A stretch of 64,000 nt of DNA from Chionoecetes opilio (GCA_016584305.1 JACEEZ010018265.1:38501-102500), one strand, 5' to 3'. Shown: positions 23,397-35,999, counted from the stretch's first letter. Numbers and translations: made by a program. Notes: generated by a model from the sequence alone, not told the origin.

Positions 23397-23641
23397 GGGA
23401 CAACTGGCCGCGGCCAGCTGACCGCCGCGGACTGGGAGGAAACTGCCAACGCCTAAGTTTACGTACTCAAGGCAGCTCCTTAAACCCCCACCAGCGAATG
23501 ATTAGGTTAGGAATGAATTAGGTTAGGTTAGGCTAGGAATGAATTAGGTTAGGTTAGGTTTAGGTACAAAAGGTACATTAACAAAAAGTTCCATATGGCG
23601 GCCAGTTTCCTGCGGCCAGTTGGGCTGCGGCCAGTTGTCCT
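23397..23641. mobile_element. Small element with GGGACAACTGGCCGC-type inverted ends
   Basis: GGGACAACTGGCCGCGGCC at the left and GGCCAGTTGTCCT at the right are inverted. The interior holds TTAGG runs at 23500-23565. CCATTTAGTG occurs on both sides (about 23382 and 23654), possibly a 10 bp target duplication with slightly wider element limits. The class is not assigned. Confidence 0.45.
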
Positions 23642-24307
23642 AAGGACCTAGGCCCCCATTTAGTGTGTTTTGAAATGCATTTATCTAAAGCAGCTACATG
23701 TCCAATTTTTTTGCCCATTTGTATTCCTGTATACATTCCTGCCTTATGCCTTGATACAGATACCCAAAGGGACAACTGCAGTATCTACAAATCACCGTGT
23801 ATACTATTGAAATCCATCAGTATTTTCGCATAGAAATGTTTGGTGGTAATCATATATATCACTTGTTTAGAGGCAACTATGATAGCCACCCCAGTAAGGT
23901 AAGCTAAGCATTTGATGAATGCCATTGATAGGATATGAAATGACCCCACTAAAGGGGTCCTTTAAAAACTTTTCAGTCCTGCATACACGGGATCAAGGAT
24001 ATTAGAAAGATATATAATATCCTTGCACGGGATGTACTACCAAGTACAAACAAATGTGGCGCCACCCTGCAGTTGCCGGTCCGAAACAAAATTCCTAATG
24101 TGCCCTCTGAATATCACATTTTGGTCTATATCTTTCATCACAAAGTTCATATTACCTTCCATTTACGTTGTTAACATATGAACTTCAACCATATATACGG
24201 TAACACTGACAATTATTCTTATTTAAAAGTTCCTCTCTTTTTGCACTTTCCTGTTTTCATACTTTGATGATTTACTTAAGTTTTCCTTTAAATTCTTTAC
24301 TTAGCGA

Positions 24308-26307
24308 CAGTGGCGTAGCTACGGGTGGGCCTGGGTGGGTACGTGCCCACCCACGAGAAGCCGGTGCCCGCCCAGGTGCCCACCCACTGGCCACAGCTGC
24401 CGTGTGGTGTGGGAGCCGTGTTCCACTAGGTAGGACTGAGGGAGCATGCATGGAGTATTATAAATAATTTCTACTGATGACTTACCCTCGACCTCAAATA
24501 CAATAAATATTTTTCCTCTGCTTGAAAGAAAGAAACATGCCTCTGAGTGAGTTAAATTCATATACTTTCTATTGATCACTTTTAATAGCAACGAACATAA
24601 CTAAATTACACCAGTTACCCCTACAAATTTTCTATAATGCCTTGTGTTGGTACTTAATTGGTACGTGTCTCCCTCTTGACTGCACAGTTCTTCTCATTAT
24701 TGGAAAAACTGTATGTATTCATCAGTGGATCTTATGTCCATGCAAAATGGTTGGATGTGCAAAAAGGAAATGATTCCAATGAGCAAACTAGAGAGCTACA
24801 ACGACTTTCGATACCAGATGGGCTTGCAGGTATGATACTTGCAAAGTAATGAAAGAGAGACTGAATGCCGTTCTGCGTGTTCTAGAAGGTTTATCAAATG
24901 ACTGCAATGCTGACAGAGCTTTGTGCAAGAGGACTTTTAGGTCAAATAGATGCGGGGTTTGCTATGAAGCTAGCCATTATGACACATATTCTTGGTAGGA
25001 TAAATCAGTTTCAATTGCTACAATCAGCCAATCTTGACATGGAAAAAGCTGTAGAATTAATTAAAAATGTAAGAGCCCACCTTGAAGAAATGCGGTCAGA
25101 CCAAGCCTCGGTTGATGCTTTGTGGGATGAAGTTGAGAGAAACTCAGCAGCTCTTTGGTTTTGATACTTCGAGTGTAGAATGTGTAGATCACCAAGGAAA
25201 CGAAACTGTCTACAAAATTGCGGGATTTTGTTGTTACTGATTATATTGGAAAACAGTCAGGGAGCACACACTCTGATTTCAGTGTTAAGGATTAAACACA
25301 AATTTAAAACTTCTTCTATCCTATCTAGATCATATGTTAACAGAAATGACAAGGCGCTTCAATAATGAAGCATGTGAACTTATGAAAGCATTACAGGCAC
25401 TGAATCCACAAAGTAAGGAGTTCTTATCTTTTGAGAAAATGTCTGGACTTATTCATGCATTTCGTGCTAATGAGGAAGATCTTAAACATGAGCTGCACTC
25501 TGTAAAACGAATGTTAGAAAGACGCTATAAGGATGTAAGTGACAATGAAAAGCCCAAATCACTGTTAGATTTAGTGAGAATTCTTGGTCCATATGAAGAG
25601 GCATTTCCTGAGTTCTACAGACTGGCCAAAATTTATGTAGTATTACCTGTGTCATCAGCTTCAGCAGAGGGAAGCTTTTCTTCTCTGAAATTAATCAAAA
25701 CTACACTGAGAAATACAATGGGGAATGAGAGATTAGGTAATCTTGCTGTGTTGTCAATTGAAAGCAGGCGAGTTAAAAGCCTTGATTTAGAAGAATTTGT
25801 TGATAAGTTTGCTGAGAACCACAAGAACAGAAGAATTCTGCTTAAGTGAGGTATTTTCACTTTCTCAGTGGAATTTTTTTTTTATTTGCCTGCTGCTTTA
25901 AAACTTCTGCATTTAAAAAAAAAAATTCAGTATCAATTATGTTATTTCTATTTTGTATAAGTGGTAATATATGTATTTCATTTTTTGTCATGACTGCTTT
26001 ATTTCGTTCTCCATCAGCAACTGGATGATGCCCTACAGTACTCAACACACACTCCTAGAATAAAATCTAATAACCTTCCATAGTCCATACGACATCAGAT
26101 AAACTCTTGATATTGGTCAGAATGCAAAATATGCAGGGGGGGGAGGGGGGGGGGGGTCTTGGCATTGTAAGTGAAGTAAGTCCCCAGTCCCCACCAAACT
26201 CCTCAGCTGTATGGGCTTGTTCAGCTCATCTAGTGCCCACCCATAGTGACTGTCAGCTGTGCCCTCCCAGGTGCCCACCCAATCATAAATACCTAGCTAC
26301 GCCACTG
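24308..26307 (+). mobile_element. hAT element (CAGTGGCGTAGCTA ends)
   Basis: The 14 bp ends CAGTGGCGTAGCTA/TAGCTACGCCACTG are perfect inverted repeats. The flanks CTTAGCGA and CTAGCGAG are an imperfect 8 bp duplication. GGTGGGC-rich subterminal sequence occurs at both ends. At 2.0 kb it carries a broken transposase. Confidence 0.8.
24658..25849 (+). pseudogene. hAT transposase (TTF/DUF4371-like group), frameshifted
   Basis: Successive frames read FVSGSYVHAKWLDVQK-like sequence, then AHLEEMRSDQASVDALWDEV, then in 25334-25849 an ordered C terminus with VVLPVSSASAEGSFSSLKL. The last is the hAT dimerisation motif, with the sequence Ser-Ala-Glu-x-x-Phe-Ser. At least three frameshifts and an internal stop near 25163 make it inactive. 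The N-terminal zinc finger is not visible. Confidence 0.75.
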
Positions 26308-26430
26308 CTAGCGAGCGCTGAGCATAACTGGAAGATACACTTAACCAGTTTGCTCAGTAAAGTACTCCAGCACAGGAACTAAGTGTAAGTCCTCCCTATA
26401 CTTAAGTAATTTTTGTTTATATGGGCCCAG

Positions 26431-26874
26431 AGGACTTGATAAGGAAACTTTTGGAGAAGTATGACAGTTCTAAGTATAATATTGACTTTGTGGAGAGCCT
26501 TCAAACATAGAGGCATTTTCAAACTCGAACGATTTTTGGACTAAAATCACTAACATTTTAGCTATTTCGCACTGAAACCCGAGGTTTATGTGCCTGAATA
26601 CTCATAAAATGTTGTTAGTTGTACTATCAAAGGTTTGAGAATTAATCGCAATGAATAACTTGTGGACCTGATGGTGGTTTATTGCATGAAACTACAATGT
26701 CGTCAATTTCGATTCTGGACGCTCGACCAAAAATCTTCAACGGGCTCTGAGGAAAAACTGTACCTGATCTGGAAGTGTTACCCAAACTTTTTTTGACGGC
26801 CTTGACATATATAACAATAAAATTTAGGGTAATGCTCTAAAAGAGCCATGTACACGAACTCCCCCCCCAGAGCC
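26431..26874 (-). repeat. Right long inverted repeat, outer piece
   Basis: The complement of 17412-17860, ending CCCCCCCAGAGCC. It is separated from its inner piece by the Harbinger element. Confidence 0.8.
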
Positions 26875-26904
26875 TATACTAGTAACACCATCACGTGTTT
26901 CAGG

Positions 26905-27801
<897 letters not shown>

Positions 27802-28059
27802 GGTGGTGTGATGTGGTGTGGACAAGTGTGGTTCAGTGTGTGCCGAGGCATTGTGGGTGGTGGCGTGTTCTGTGTGGGAGTGAGTGATGGTGGACAGTGT
27901 TGCCTCCTGCCCACCCTCCCTGGCCTGGTAATGACCCAGCAGTGGTCTAGTGTGCACTGTGCAGTGCAGTAAATGGGTGTACATTGTTATTTCTTCTTTA
28001 TGAGATACAAATATACATGAATTAATTTAATTAATATATCAATTATACAGATAAACTTA

Positions 28060-28406
28060 TGAGTGGGTAGTCAGATGGCAGATGGAATTTAATATTGACA
28101 AGTGCAGCGTTATGAAAGTCTGTAGAAAAAACCCTGGTAATAGATAGCTACACCATACGCAATGTATCGCTGAAAAAATCAGAAGGTGAGAGAGACCTGG
28201 GAGTGAGGATGAGCTCCGACCTCCGACCTAGGAAACAATATATTGAGGCTAGAAATAAAGCTAATAGGATTCATTACCACAAGTGTTAAAAGTAGAAGTG
28301 CTGAGGTTATTCTAAAGCTTTATTTGGCTCTAGTCAGACCTCACCTTGACTATGCAGTTCAGTTTTGGTCTCCATATTACAGGATGGATATAGCCTTATT
28401 AGAATC
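28060..28406 (+). pseudogene. CR1-like RT C-terminal fragment, copy B, 5' piece
   Basis: It translates to QMEFNIDKCSVMKVCRKNPG, LGVRMSSDLRPRKQ and LVRPHLDYAVQFWSPYYRMD in neighbouring frames. The last is a widely conserved block in CR1/L2 RTs. It is cut by the hAT element at 28407 and resumes at 30957. Confidence 0.75.
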
Positions 28407-30956
28407 CAAAGGTGGGCATTCCGCAATTTTAGTCCGCAATTCCGCAACTTGCGGAATGGTAATTCGGTTGCGGAATTGCGCAATTACGGATGCCTGAAAA
28501 AATGGCGGAATTGCGAATTGCGGTACGCCAAAATTTTGAAACGCAATCGCAATAACTTGCGGAATGGGTAATTCGGTTGCGGAATTGCGCAATTACGGAT
28601 GCCTGAAAAAAATGCAGAATTGCGGGTTGCGGACCGCCAAAATTTTGAAACGCAATCGCAATAATTGTGACGGTCACCACCTTCAAAGTGGCAAGTGCCC
28701 GCGTGAACATAAGTTCCCACCAAATATTGTGGAGACGACACTGCCAACTGCCAACTTGCCAAGTGTAGCACACAGTCACTCAGTCAGTGCGTGCTGGAAC
28801 TTGGGATTGAGAGCGTGTACGCTGGCCGTGTGTGTGATTAGTTGCCAACCTCCACATGCTGACCCAGAAGAAGTGGGAGGAAGAGGAAGATTAGTAGATT
28901 ACTTAGATTAGTGATTACTAGCCAGTAGACTGTGAAGTGTAAAAGTAAAGAAAAACACTATAAGAGACAGATTTAATTGTGAAGGACAAGTAACAAGTAC
29001 AGACAGAAACAGAATAGGAATACATAAGTATTAAACACTAATAAAGAGTCTAGAGACATTTTTTGTTTCAATTATTTTATAGGTGTTTAAGAGTCTAGAG
29101 ATGTTTAAGAGTCTAGAGACATTTTTTATTTTTTATTGTAGGTGTTTTTTTTTTAAATTTAGTTGGGGGTGTCCCAAAAAACCGACATGTATGGGCCCCA
29201 CACCACACATGCTGCCCTTGTTCCCTGCGTGAAAATTTTCAAATGGAACTTTCAGTTTTCCTTCGCTTTTACGGGCCGGCTTTTGTTTCTTTTTCTGCTC
29301 TCGTCAAGAGTGAGGTAGTTGTCCCCCGTGTGCGTTGTCGGTGGGTGTCCTTTTGTGTCGGTTTTTTTTTTCCCTACTCTAATTACAACTATCTTAGTGG
29401 TAAATTTCATGTTTTAAGTGGGGTGCCTGCCGTATCCCCGTATTTCCACACTAAAAATAAGTGCTAATGCCTATGTATGTTTTTATCAATGTAAAAAAAA
29501 AAAAACTGATTCTGGTCTCTTTTTTCCCAGGCAACGTGATGGCGTGTGAAAGACGATTTCCGACGGGGTATGGCTACGGGAAAGCCCCCCCACATCGTCA
29601 TTCCGGGGAAATTGTCTTCCGTCGAGAGGCGAGGTTCTCTAGGTTTTTTTTGTTCCACCACAAATCCAGAAGGAGGTTCTTTTTGCTGCGCAGCTTCTCC
29701 CTGGAAGGTTTTGGAAGTGGCGACGTGCGAACATTCCGAGTCGGATGTGTCGTGGGTAAAGAAAAATCCTAAAAACTGTACGGGGTTTACGGGCTTGGCG
29801 AAATCAAGTACAAAGACGAGACGAAAAATTTAAGGATGCATCTTCGAGACAGGGTCGAAAACATGTTCGACTTGCGCATTCCCAAAGGGAAAGGAAGCGA
29901 AGATCCCCGAGAAACAAGGATTTTTGGAGGTCAGAGGGGGACTGGCAAGCTGCCGTGGCTGCGTGGACGAGAAGCTGAACGGCGACTGGGGAGAAGCGCG
30001 TAAAGGGGCAAAGGTGGAGGGAGATAAGAAAAGGAGCGGCTGCTTCGTCATCCACTCTTGATCGTGACGTGCTTTGGTGGGGTCCCCCATCCCATCGTCA
30101 ACGAAGAAACCGAGGACGACGACTTCAAAGCTCCGACACCAGCTAAATGTCCACGCGTCGACCTCCTAAGGAGAATAAGCTCACCAGGGCTGACCCTTTG
30201 CCGATCGAAACCCAATCAATCTAACAAGGCCGCTTTCCGCCTTCTGCCATGCGTCGATGCAGTCTGAAAAGTCTACTAGGAGCCCAGCACTGATTTTCCT
30301 GAGCTGAGTCCGAAAACATGGAACACGGATTCGTGTTTCAAGTGCGCGAAGAAGCGGGCTGTGTCCTGAAGGTCACGAACGACCTCGCAGAACGGGGAAA
30401 ATAGCCCTCATTCAACGCTTCCTGCAACCGGACGAAGACGAACGGCAACCCGTTCCTCTTGAAGTTTGCCCGCCTCCACACGAAAGCTGTTCCCCCTAAA
30501 AAAAAACGAAGGGGGACTCAAGAAAAGGTGTTGGAGTAGGAATAATAACTAAATAAACATAACAGTTTATTTAACTTCGTTTCCCTGTCCCTAGGACTTC
30601 TGAAACACAAAGATGACAGAATGCAGATAAGGGTTCAAATCTTAAAGTAGCAAATCAAAAAGTTCGTTTTTGCGCGAGCATTAAATATTGCCCAATTTTC
30701 CCGAAAATTTGGTGGAATCATTTTCATTTGACAAGGAACCAGAGCAGCATGTGCTGGACTTGATATCATTATTTGATTTTCAACTAATACAAGCCTGGGA
30801 CACCCTATTGTAGGTGTCAAAATTAGTTTGCGGAATTGCGATTGCGAAAAGGCCCATCTGAAAAAAATTGCGGAATTGCGATTGCGGACTGGTGCAGGTC
30901 GGAATTGCGGAATTGCGATTGCGGAATTAGAAAAAAAATTGCGATGCCCACCTCTG
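28407..30956. mobile_element. hAT-type element with ATTGCGGAATTGCG subterminal arrays
   Basis: The ends CAAAGGTGGGCAT and ATGCCCACCTCTG are inverted. The flanks TTAGAATC (28399-28406) and TTACAATC (30957-30964) form an 8 bp duplication with one mismatch, and copy A has the unoccupied TTAGAATCAGTGCAG at 5456. Both ends carry many tandem GGAATTGCG/ATTGCGG motifs (28430-28680 and 30830-30945). No transposase is recognised. Confidence 0.8.
29240..30535 (+). other. GC-rich block inside the hAT element, possibly a decayed captured gene
   Basis: Base composition is distinctly richer in G/C than the flanks. Several frames read like worn protein, for example MEHGFVFQVREEAGCVLK near 30319 and ARLHTKAVPPKKKRR near 30468. 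No frame is open throughout and I recognise no family. It could be cargo or a foreign insert. Confidence 0.35.
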
Positions 30957-31400
30957 TTACAATCAGTGCAGAAATGGATGACCAAAATTATTCAAGGGAT
31001 GCGTAACTTCAGTTATGAGAAGAGATTGAAGCTATTAAATTTACACTCACTCGAGAGACGCAGAGTAAGGGGTGATCTGATAGAAGTTTTTAAGTGGATA
31101 AAGGGATATAATAAAGGAGAGGTAGGAAAAGTTCTTACGGCTAGTAACCAGGGTAGAACAAGAAGTAGCGGATTCAAGCTGGAAAAGCGTAGATTTAAAA
31201 AAGAAATAGGGAAAAACTGGTTCACAAATAGGGTGGTAAATGATTGGAATGGACTCAGTAGACAGGTAGTTAGTACGGAGTCATTAGGGAGCTTTAAAAG
31301 GAGGCTAGATAAATTCATGGATGGGAATGAAAGTTGGATGTAGGTAGTATTAAGTAACAGGAACTACCTCGTGTAGGTCTCACGGCCTCTTGTAGCTTCC
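30957..31400 (+). pseudogene. CR1-like RT C-terminal fragment, copy B, 3' piece
   Basis: An open frame to the stop at 31341-31343 with YEKRLKLLNLHSLERRRVRG and NRVVNDWNGLSRQVVSTES, followed by a TTATGTTCTTATG tail. It is better preserved than the copy A equivalent at 5490-5839. Confidence 0.75.
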
Positions 31401-31633
31401 TTATTTTCTTATGTCCTTATGTTCTTATGAAGGCAAGGAAAGGATGGATGCATTTATTGATGTCTTAAATAGTCAAAATGATGCCAGCGGAATCTTGTGT
31501 GAAATTTTTAAACATAACAAAAGGATGTAAAATAAGTAAGAAAAGGCAAATAAATATAATAGGCATGAACAGTGGTATCACACAAGGATGCACAGGGTGT
31601 GCCACACTTTGAAATGTCAACTTATAGTATACT

Positions 31634-32289
31634 AGCCATAAAGCCGCCCTCTGGGCGGACTTTTTGGCTAGCTCCTGCGGAGGGCTATTGGTGGGCCTTA
31701 GGCCCACCACCTGTGTTTGGTGGGCCTTCAGCCCACCAAACACAGACTCTCCAGATAGCCCCTTCTAACTTTCCTGAAATCATGGATGTAGAAATGTATG
31801 TATTAACGCCAACCCATTCACATCACCCCCAACCCATTCACTCACCCATTACCCATCACCCCCCCCCCCATTCACTCACCCATTACCCATCACCCCCCAC
31901 CCATTCACTCATCCATTACCCATCATCACACACCCATTCACTCACCCATTACCCATCACCCCCCACCTATTCACTCACCCATCACCCCACACCCATTACC
32001 CATCACCCCACCCATTCACTCACCCATTACCCATCACCCTACATCAAGGTTTCCTCAATTCTCGCAACCCACTTTTTTTCTTCACAATTCTCGCTAATAG
32101 GCTACTAAAAATAAAAAAAATAAAAAATGATCGGATCATCTCATAAGTAAGCTTAAAATGTGCCCCTGGTCGACCCGGTTCCAAAACTGTGCCATATGAT
32201 GGGATTGGGGCACTGGGGGCGGCACCTGTCGCGGACACACACACAGACACACAGACACACACACACCTTCGCTTATAATATTATAGATA
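31634..32289. repeat. Unclassified interspersed repeat with hairpins and a minisatellite
   Basis: It starts ACTAGCCATAAAGCCGCCCT, includes two perfect hairpins (GGTGGGCCTTAGGCCCACC at about 31691, and a 33 bp stem-loop at about 31712-31744 with GTTTGGTGGGC), then a CCCATTCACTCACCCATTAC minisatellite, and ends in CA repeats and TTCGCTTATAATATTATAG. The end sequence resembles 3' ends of some invertebrate non-LTR or SINE families, but I cannot place it. Confidence 0.4.
31803..32040. repeat. CCCATTCACTCACCCATTACCCATCAC minisatellite
   Basis: About seven imperfect units of roughly 30 bp built from CCCATTCAC, CCCATTAC and CATCACC. Confidence 0.85.
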
Positions 32290-32291
32290 TA

Positions 32292-34199
32292 CAGTCAAAC
32301 CTCGATATAACGGACTAAAGGGGGGGAGGAGAAGTCCGTTATAGCCGATTGTCCGTTATAGCGAGGGTATTTTCTCAAGGGGGGAAAAAATATGAAAAAA
32401 CCGGAAAAATTGTGAAAGAAATGAGAAATAATTACAAACACAACCAGACTGTGTAGCTATGTTGGGAGGTAAACAGTGACTGGCACTACATGCTGAATTT
32501 GGTCCGCTCCTACACGTGAAATAAATGAGAAATAATCACAAACACAACCAGAACGTGTAGCTAGTCAAGCTCAAGCTCTAGTGAAAGGTAAACAAATGGG
32601 GAGTTTTCAAAGCTAAGCCGCCAGATGTCCCTCGCGCATCTCACATCCTCAGCACTTTCAGGCTGAATGATCTATCATTTACCGTAAATTCCCTGTACTT
32701 CTTTGGGACATATCAGAATTACCCTTCAATACAACAACTGAAACAGTTCTTAATAAAAAATGTAGTTTTATCATTTTTTTTGTCTGCACTTGGTGAAAAT
32801 ATTGGCAAACAATTGAATATTTGAAAACTCAATCTTTAAAATCGTCTTTTCATAAAAAAACGCAAGTTCAAGCAGAATGAGGCTTCAGGAAATATCTACT
32901 TGTATGTAAGCATTCACTGAGTACCTGTTTTGGGTGTGTCTGTCTGTCTTGCGACGAACATTTAACCAAAACAGAGTGTGGCGTTCAGCATCTCCACAGA
33001 AACCATCCCGCCGGCAGGATCTGTTATCATCCAGTTTCCTGTAGACACCACACGTGTAGGAACTCAGCTCAGCGCCCCCGCACTTACCTCACAGCTCATA
33101 TCTCTGATACTCCTAACTCCTCAATACCAGAAACTGTCATCCTAACTATTATCACCCGCTTATCTCATCACACTCTCTATCCTCTACTGGAATATTCGTG
33201 GCATCCGCTCCCACATACCGTTTCCCACATAAAGGAGACTTTCGTCTTTCGAGACGGAAATAGTAAACAAACGCTCTCAACTGTCTTCCATCCCGGACTG
33301 TTCGTTGAGGTGCCAAGCACTTAAATTACTTCTTGGTTAAATGTTCGTCGCAAGACAGACATATACACCCAAAACAGGTACTCAGTGAATGCTTACATAA
33401 AAGTAGATATTTCCTGAAGCCTCATTCTGCTTGAACTTGTTTTTTTTTTATGAAAAGACGATTTTTAAAGATTGAGTTTTCAAATATTCAATTGTTTTGC
33501 CAATATTTTCACCAAGTGCAGACAAATAAAATGATAAACTACATTTTTTATTAAGAACTGTTTCAGTTGTTGTATTGAAGGGTAATTCTGATGTCCCAAA
33601 GAAGTACAGAGAATTTACGGTAAATGATAGATCATTCAGCCTGAAAGTGCTGAGGATGTGAGAGCCTGAGAGACAGGCTTGAGCGTGAGCTTATTAGAAA
33701 ACTCCCCATTACTACGAGCCAGATTCAGCCGTGGCTTCCAAAGGTATTGTTTATTATCATGACTAATGCTCATTATTATATATATTATATGGTTGTGAAC
33801 TGCAGTTCTATACACGTGTCACTATTTAGGTCAGTGTAGCACTGCGTGTCGCCTTAAATACGGGTGATTTAGGGTGTTGAGGTGACAGGGAGACGTAGCA
33901 GCGGCCACGCCATAACACTAATAGTCACTATTTTGAACAATACACACCTTCTACCACTAAATCACTAGCAACACAGGCTCCTTCCTTATAATATTATATC
34001 TTAATATGTGATACATCAAAACTCCTTAAAACCCAAGCATTCCAAAATAAAATGAGAAAATAATACAATAATGTTGAGTTGACAATTCGAGCAGCGATAA
34101 GCGAAATGCGAAAAAGAAAAAAAGAAAAAAAAAGTCACGCAAATGGAGTCCGTTATATCCGATGTCCGTTACATCGAGGTCCGTTATATCGAGATTTGA

Positions 34200-34202
<3 letters not shown>
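32292..34202. mobile_element. Tigger/pogo-like element (CAGTCAAACCTCGATATAACGG ends)
   Basis: The ends CAGTCAAACCTCGATATAAC and its complement are flanked by TA (32290-32291, 34203-34204). Subterminal 'GTCCGTTAT' motifs repeat at both ends. A foldback element (32595-33710) is nested inside. No transposase is seen. Confidence 0.8.
32595..33710. mobile_element. Foldback element copy 2
   Basis: AATGGGGAGTTTTC at the left and GAAAACTCCCCATT at the right, with arms of about 375 bp matching those of 3438-4853. The centre (about 32975-33270) again carries YWNIRGIRSHIP-like endonuclease sequence, but is shorter than in copy 1. Confidence 0.8.

Positions 34203-34286
<84 letters not shown>
34201..34286. 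repeat. (TA)n microsatellite
   Basis: A pure TA run that starts at the TA flank of the Tigger-like element. Confidence 0.95.
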
Positions 34287-34289
<3 letters not shown>

Positions 34290-34338
34290 AATTATACTAG
34301 ACACAACTGCATTCACTGAGCTCTAGGGAACGACTCAC

Positions 34339-34500
34339 TAGGGATGTGCACCGGTATCCGGTATACCGAAATACCGGTATTTTAGTACCGGTATTACCGG
34401 TATTTTTATTTTTCGGTATACCGATATCGGTATTAGTATTGCATCAGTATACCGGTATCGGTATATTATTTGGTCGGTATTGGATTTCGGTATCATTTTC
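34339..34500. mobile_element. hAT-type terminus with GGTATACCGGTAT array (one end only)
   Basis: TAGGGATGTGCACCGG is followed by dense GGTATACCGGTAT/ACCGGTAT motifs for about 130 bp. The layout resembles the other hAT ends in the window. I found no matching right end before 35741, so the element is truncated or its end has diverged. Confidence 0.45.
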
Positions 34501-34800
34501 TTTTCTCTTTTTTTTTCTCGAAACAGACTCCTGACTAGTACCAAGACCAAGAACTGACTAGTGACTACTCCGAGTCTCTGACTGCCGAGACGCGTATGGT
34601 AGCGTAACGCTCATTGGCTCAGAGCCTCAGAATCTGAGGCGCGTGTTATCATTAGCCGATTGCAGCTCAGCTGACAATACTGCTCTGTGAAACCTCCCTC
34701 CCTCCCTCTACCCCTGAGGGCAGACCATCACAGAAAACGGATCATTACATATCACACAGACGTCACTATAAAAATCTAGCCTAGATCAAATTTTCATTAT

Positions 34801-34808
34801 TGTTATTA

Positions 34809-34855
<47 letters not shown>
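34801..34855. repeat. (TTA)n microsatellite
   Basis: A TTA run, with further ATT runs to about 34945. Confidence 0.9.
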
Positions 34856-34856
<1 letters not shown>

Positions 34857-34974
34857 TACTATTATCATGGTTAATAATGGCATCATCATTTTCATTATTG
34901 TTATTATTATTATCATCAAAATTATTATTATTATTTTATTATCAATATAATTATTTCAAAGATATGTGTGTGTG

Positions 34975-35231
34975 TGACTGTGTATTCATCTCATCTAGTT
35001 ATATTCATCTAGTTGTATTTTTACAGGGCCAGAGCGACGCTCGTATGGCCCCGTCTCCATATCAACATTTTTATCATTCATCCTTAGTGCTTAGTTTTGG
35101 CCGAAGCCAGCACCCCGGAGAGCAGGTCACAAACCTTGGCTAACACCCGGTACCCATTCACTGCTGGGTGGACAGGGGCTCGGGTTGTAAGGAAACAGCC
35201 CATATGTTTCCGCTCCGCCCGGGGAGCGTGA
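34975..35231 (-). repeat. tRNA-derived SINE, minus strand, head truncated
   Basis: GCCGAAGCCAGCACCCCGG ... AACAGCCCATATGTTTCC matches the copy at 52858-53050. The tRNA-like head is lost at the (GT)n tract, while the 3' part (GGGGCCATACGAGCGTCGC on the minus strand, ending in TAGATGAATA-type repeats) is present here only. Confidence 0.65.
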
Positions 35232-35249
35232 TACACATACACGGAGGTG

Positions 35250-35255
35250 TGTGTG

Positions 35256-35317
<62 letters not shown>

Positions 35318-35318
35318 A
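35250..35318. repeat. (GT)n microsatellite
   Basis: An almost pure GT run, followed at about 35483-35524 by an (ATA)n run. Confidence 0.95.
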
Positions 35319-35478
35319 GAGAGTTCACACCTCAGATATGACTGACCCCTCGATCGCATCTTTACCATCTATTTTGAAGAAAATCGCGTTTCACGTGTCT
35401 CCGTCTACGCCTTTGAAATGATAACAATAATAATAATTAAAAATAAATTATGATAATGATTATAATAATAAAAAAGCA

Positions 35479-35527
<49 letters not shown>

Positions 35528-35999
35528 TGATGTCAATGGTATTAATGATAATAATAAGCTATAATAATAATAATAACTAGGAAATAGACGTCCACACTAA
35601 AGATGTGGAACGTGTCCAAGCTCGCACAGGCTAAAGTCAACTTTTTAAATACCCTCACCTTAAAATACTATTACAATCTGACCTAACCCAAGAATGAATT
35701 ACATAAGATTACATATTAGCTTGCTAATATGCACTCCAGACAGAGCTGGGCAGTATTTAAATACATTGTATTTAAATACGTATTTAGATACATTTGTGTA
35801 TACAGAAATGTATTTATAAATACATTGGTTGTCATGTATTTAAATACAGTATTTAAATACTTTTATGAGTATTTAAATACATTGTATTTAAATACAGTTA
35901 ATATAGAATTTTAATTACTTTTTTATCAGTTGACTTGACTTCTGGCATCTAGCAAATAACAACTCTAGCAATTTTTCTTCTTCATATTTCTCTCCTATG

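Larger units (their letters stand above)
21331..26427. mobile_element. PIF/Harbinger-type element
   Basis: The ends GGCCCAGATAAAC and GTTTATATGGGCC are inverted, with a 3 bp CAG duplication (21328-21330, 26428-26430). The left inverted repeat arm (about 17860) gives the empty site TGTCAGAGG. Harbinger elements are known for 3 bp duplications. A HARBI1-like N terminus lies inside at 21607. At 5.1 kb it includes a nested hAT element, a minisatellite and CCTAA-rich tracts; no complete nuclease or Myb ORF is visible. Confidence 0.75.
17412..26874. mobile_element. Unclassified unit with about 0.83 kb terminal inverted repeats carrying a gene
   Basis: The left arm (17412-18240) and right arm (20953-21330 plus 26431-26874) match in inverted orientation over essentially their whole length, starting from GGCTCTGGGGGG at each end. 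The corresponding place in copy A (about 2024) has no insert, so the block entered as one unit. Stripped of nested insertions it is about 3.5 kb. No target duplication is obvious; the candidate is TAGT. It contains one ORF family and no recognised transposase. Confidence 0.75.

Noticed and set aside
31803..32040. Possible CRISPR-like array from evenly spaced repeats
   Set aside because: Units are contiguous and variable without unique spacers, and the genome is eukaryotic.
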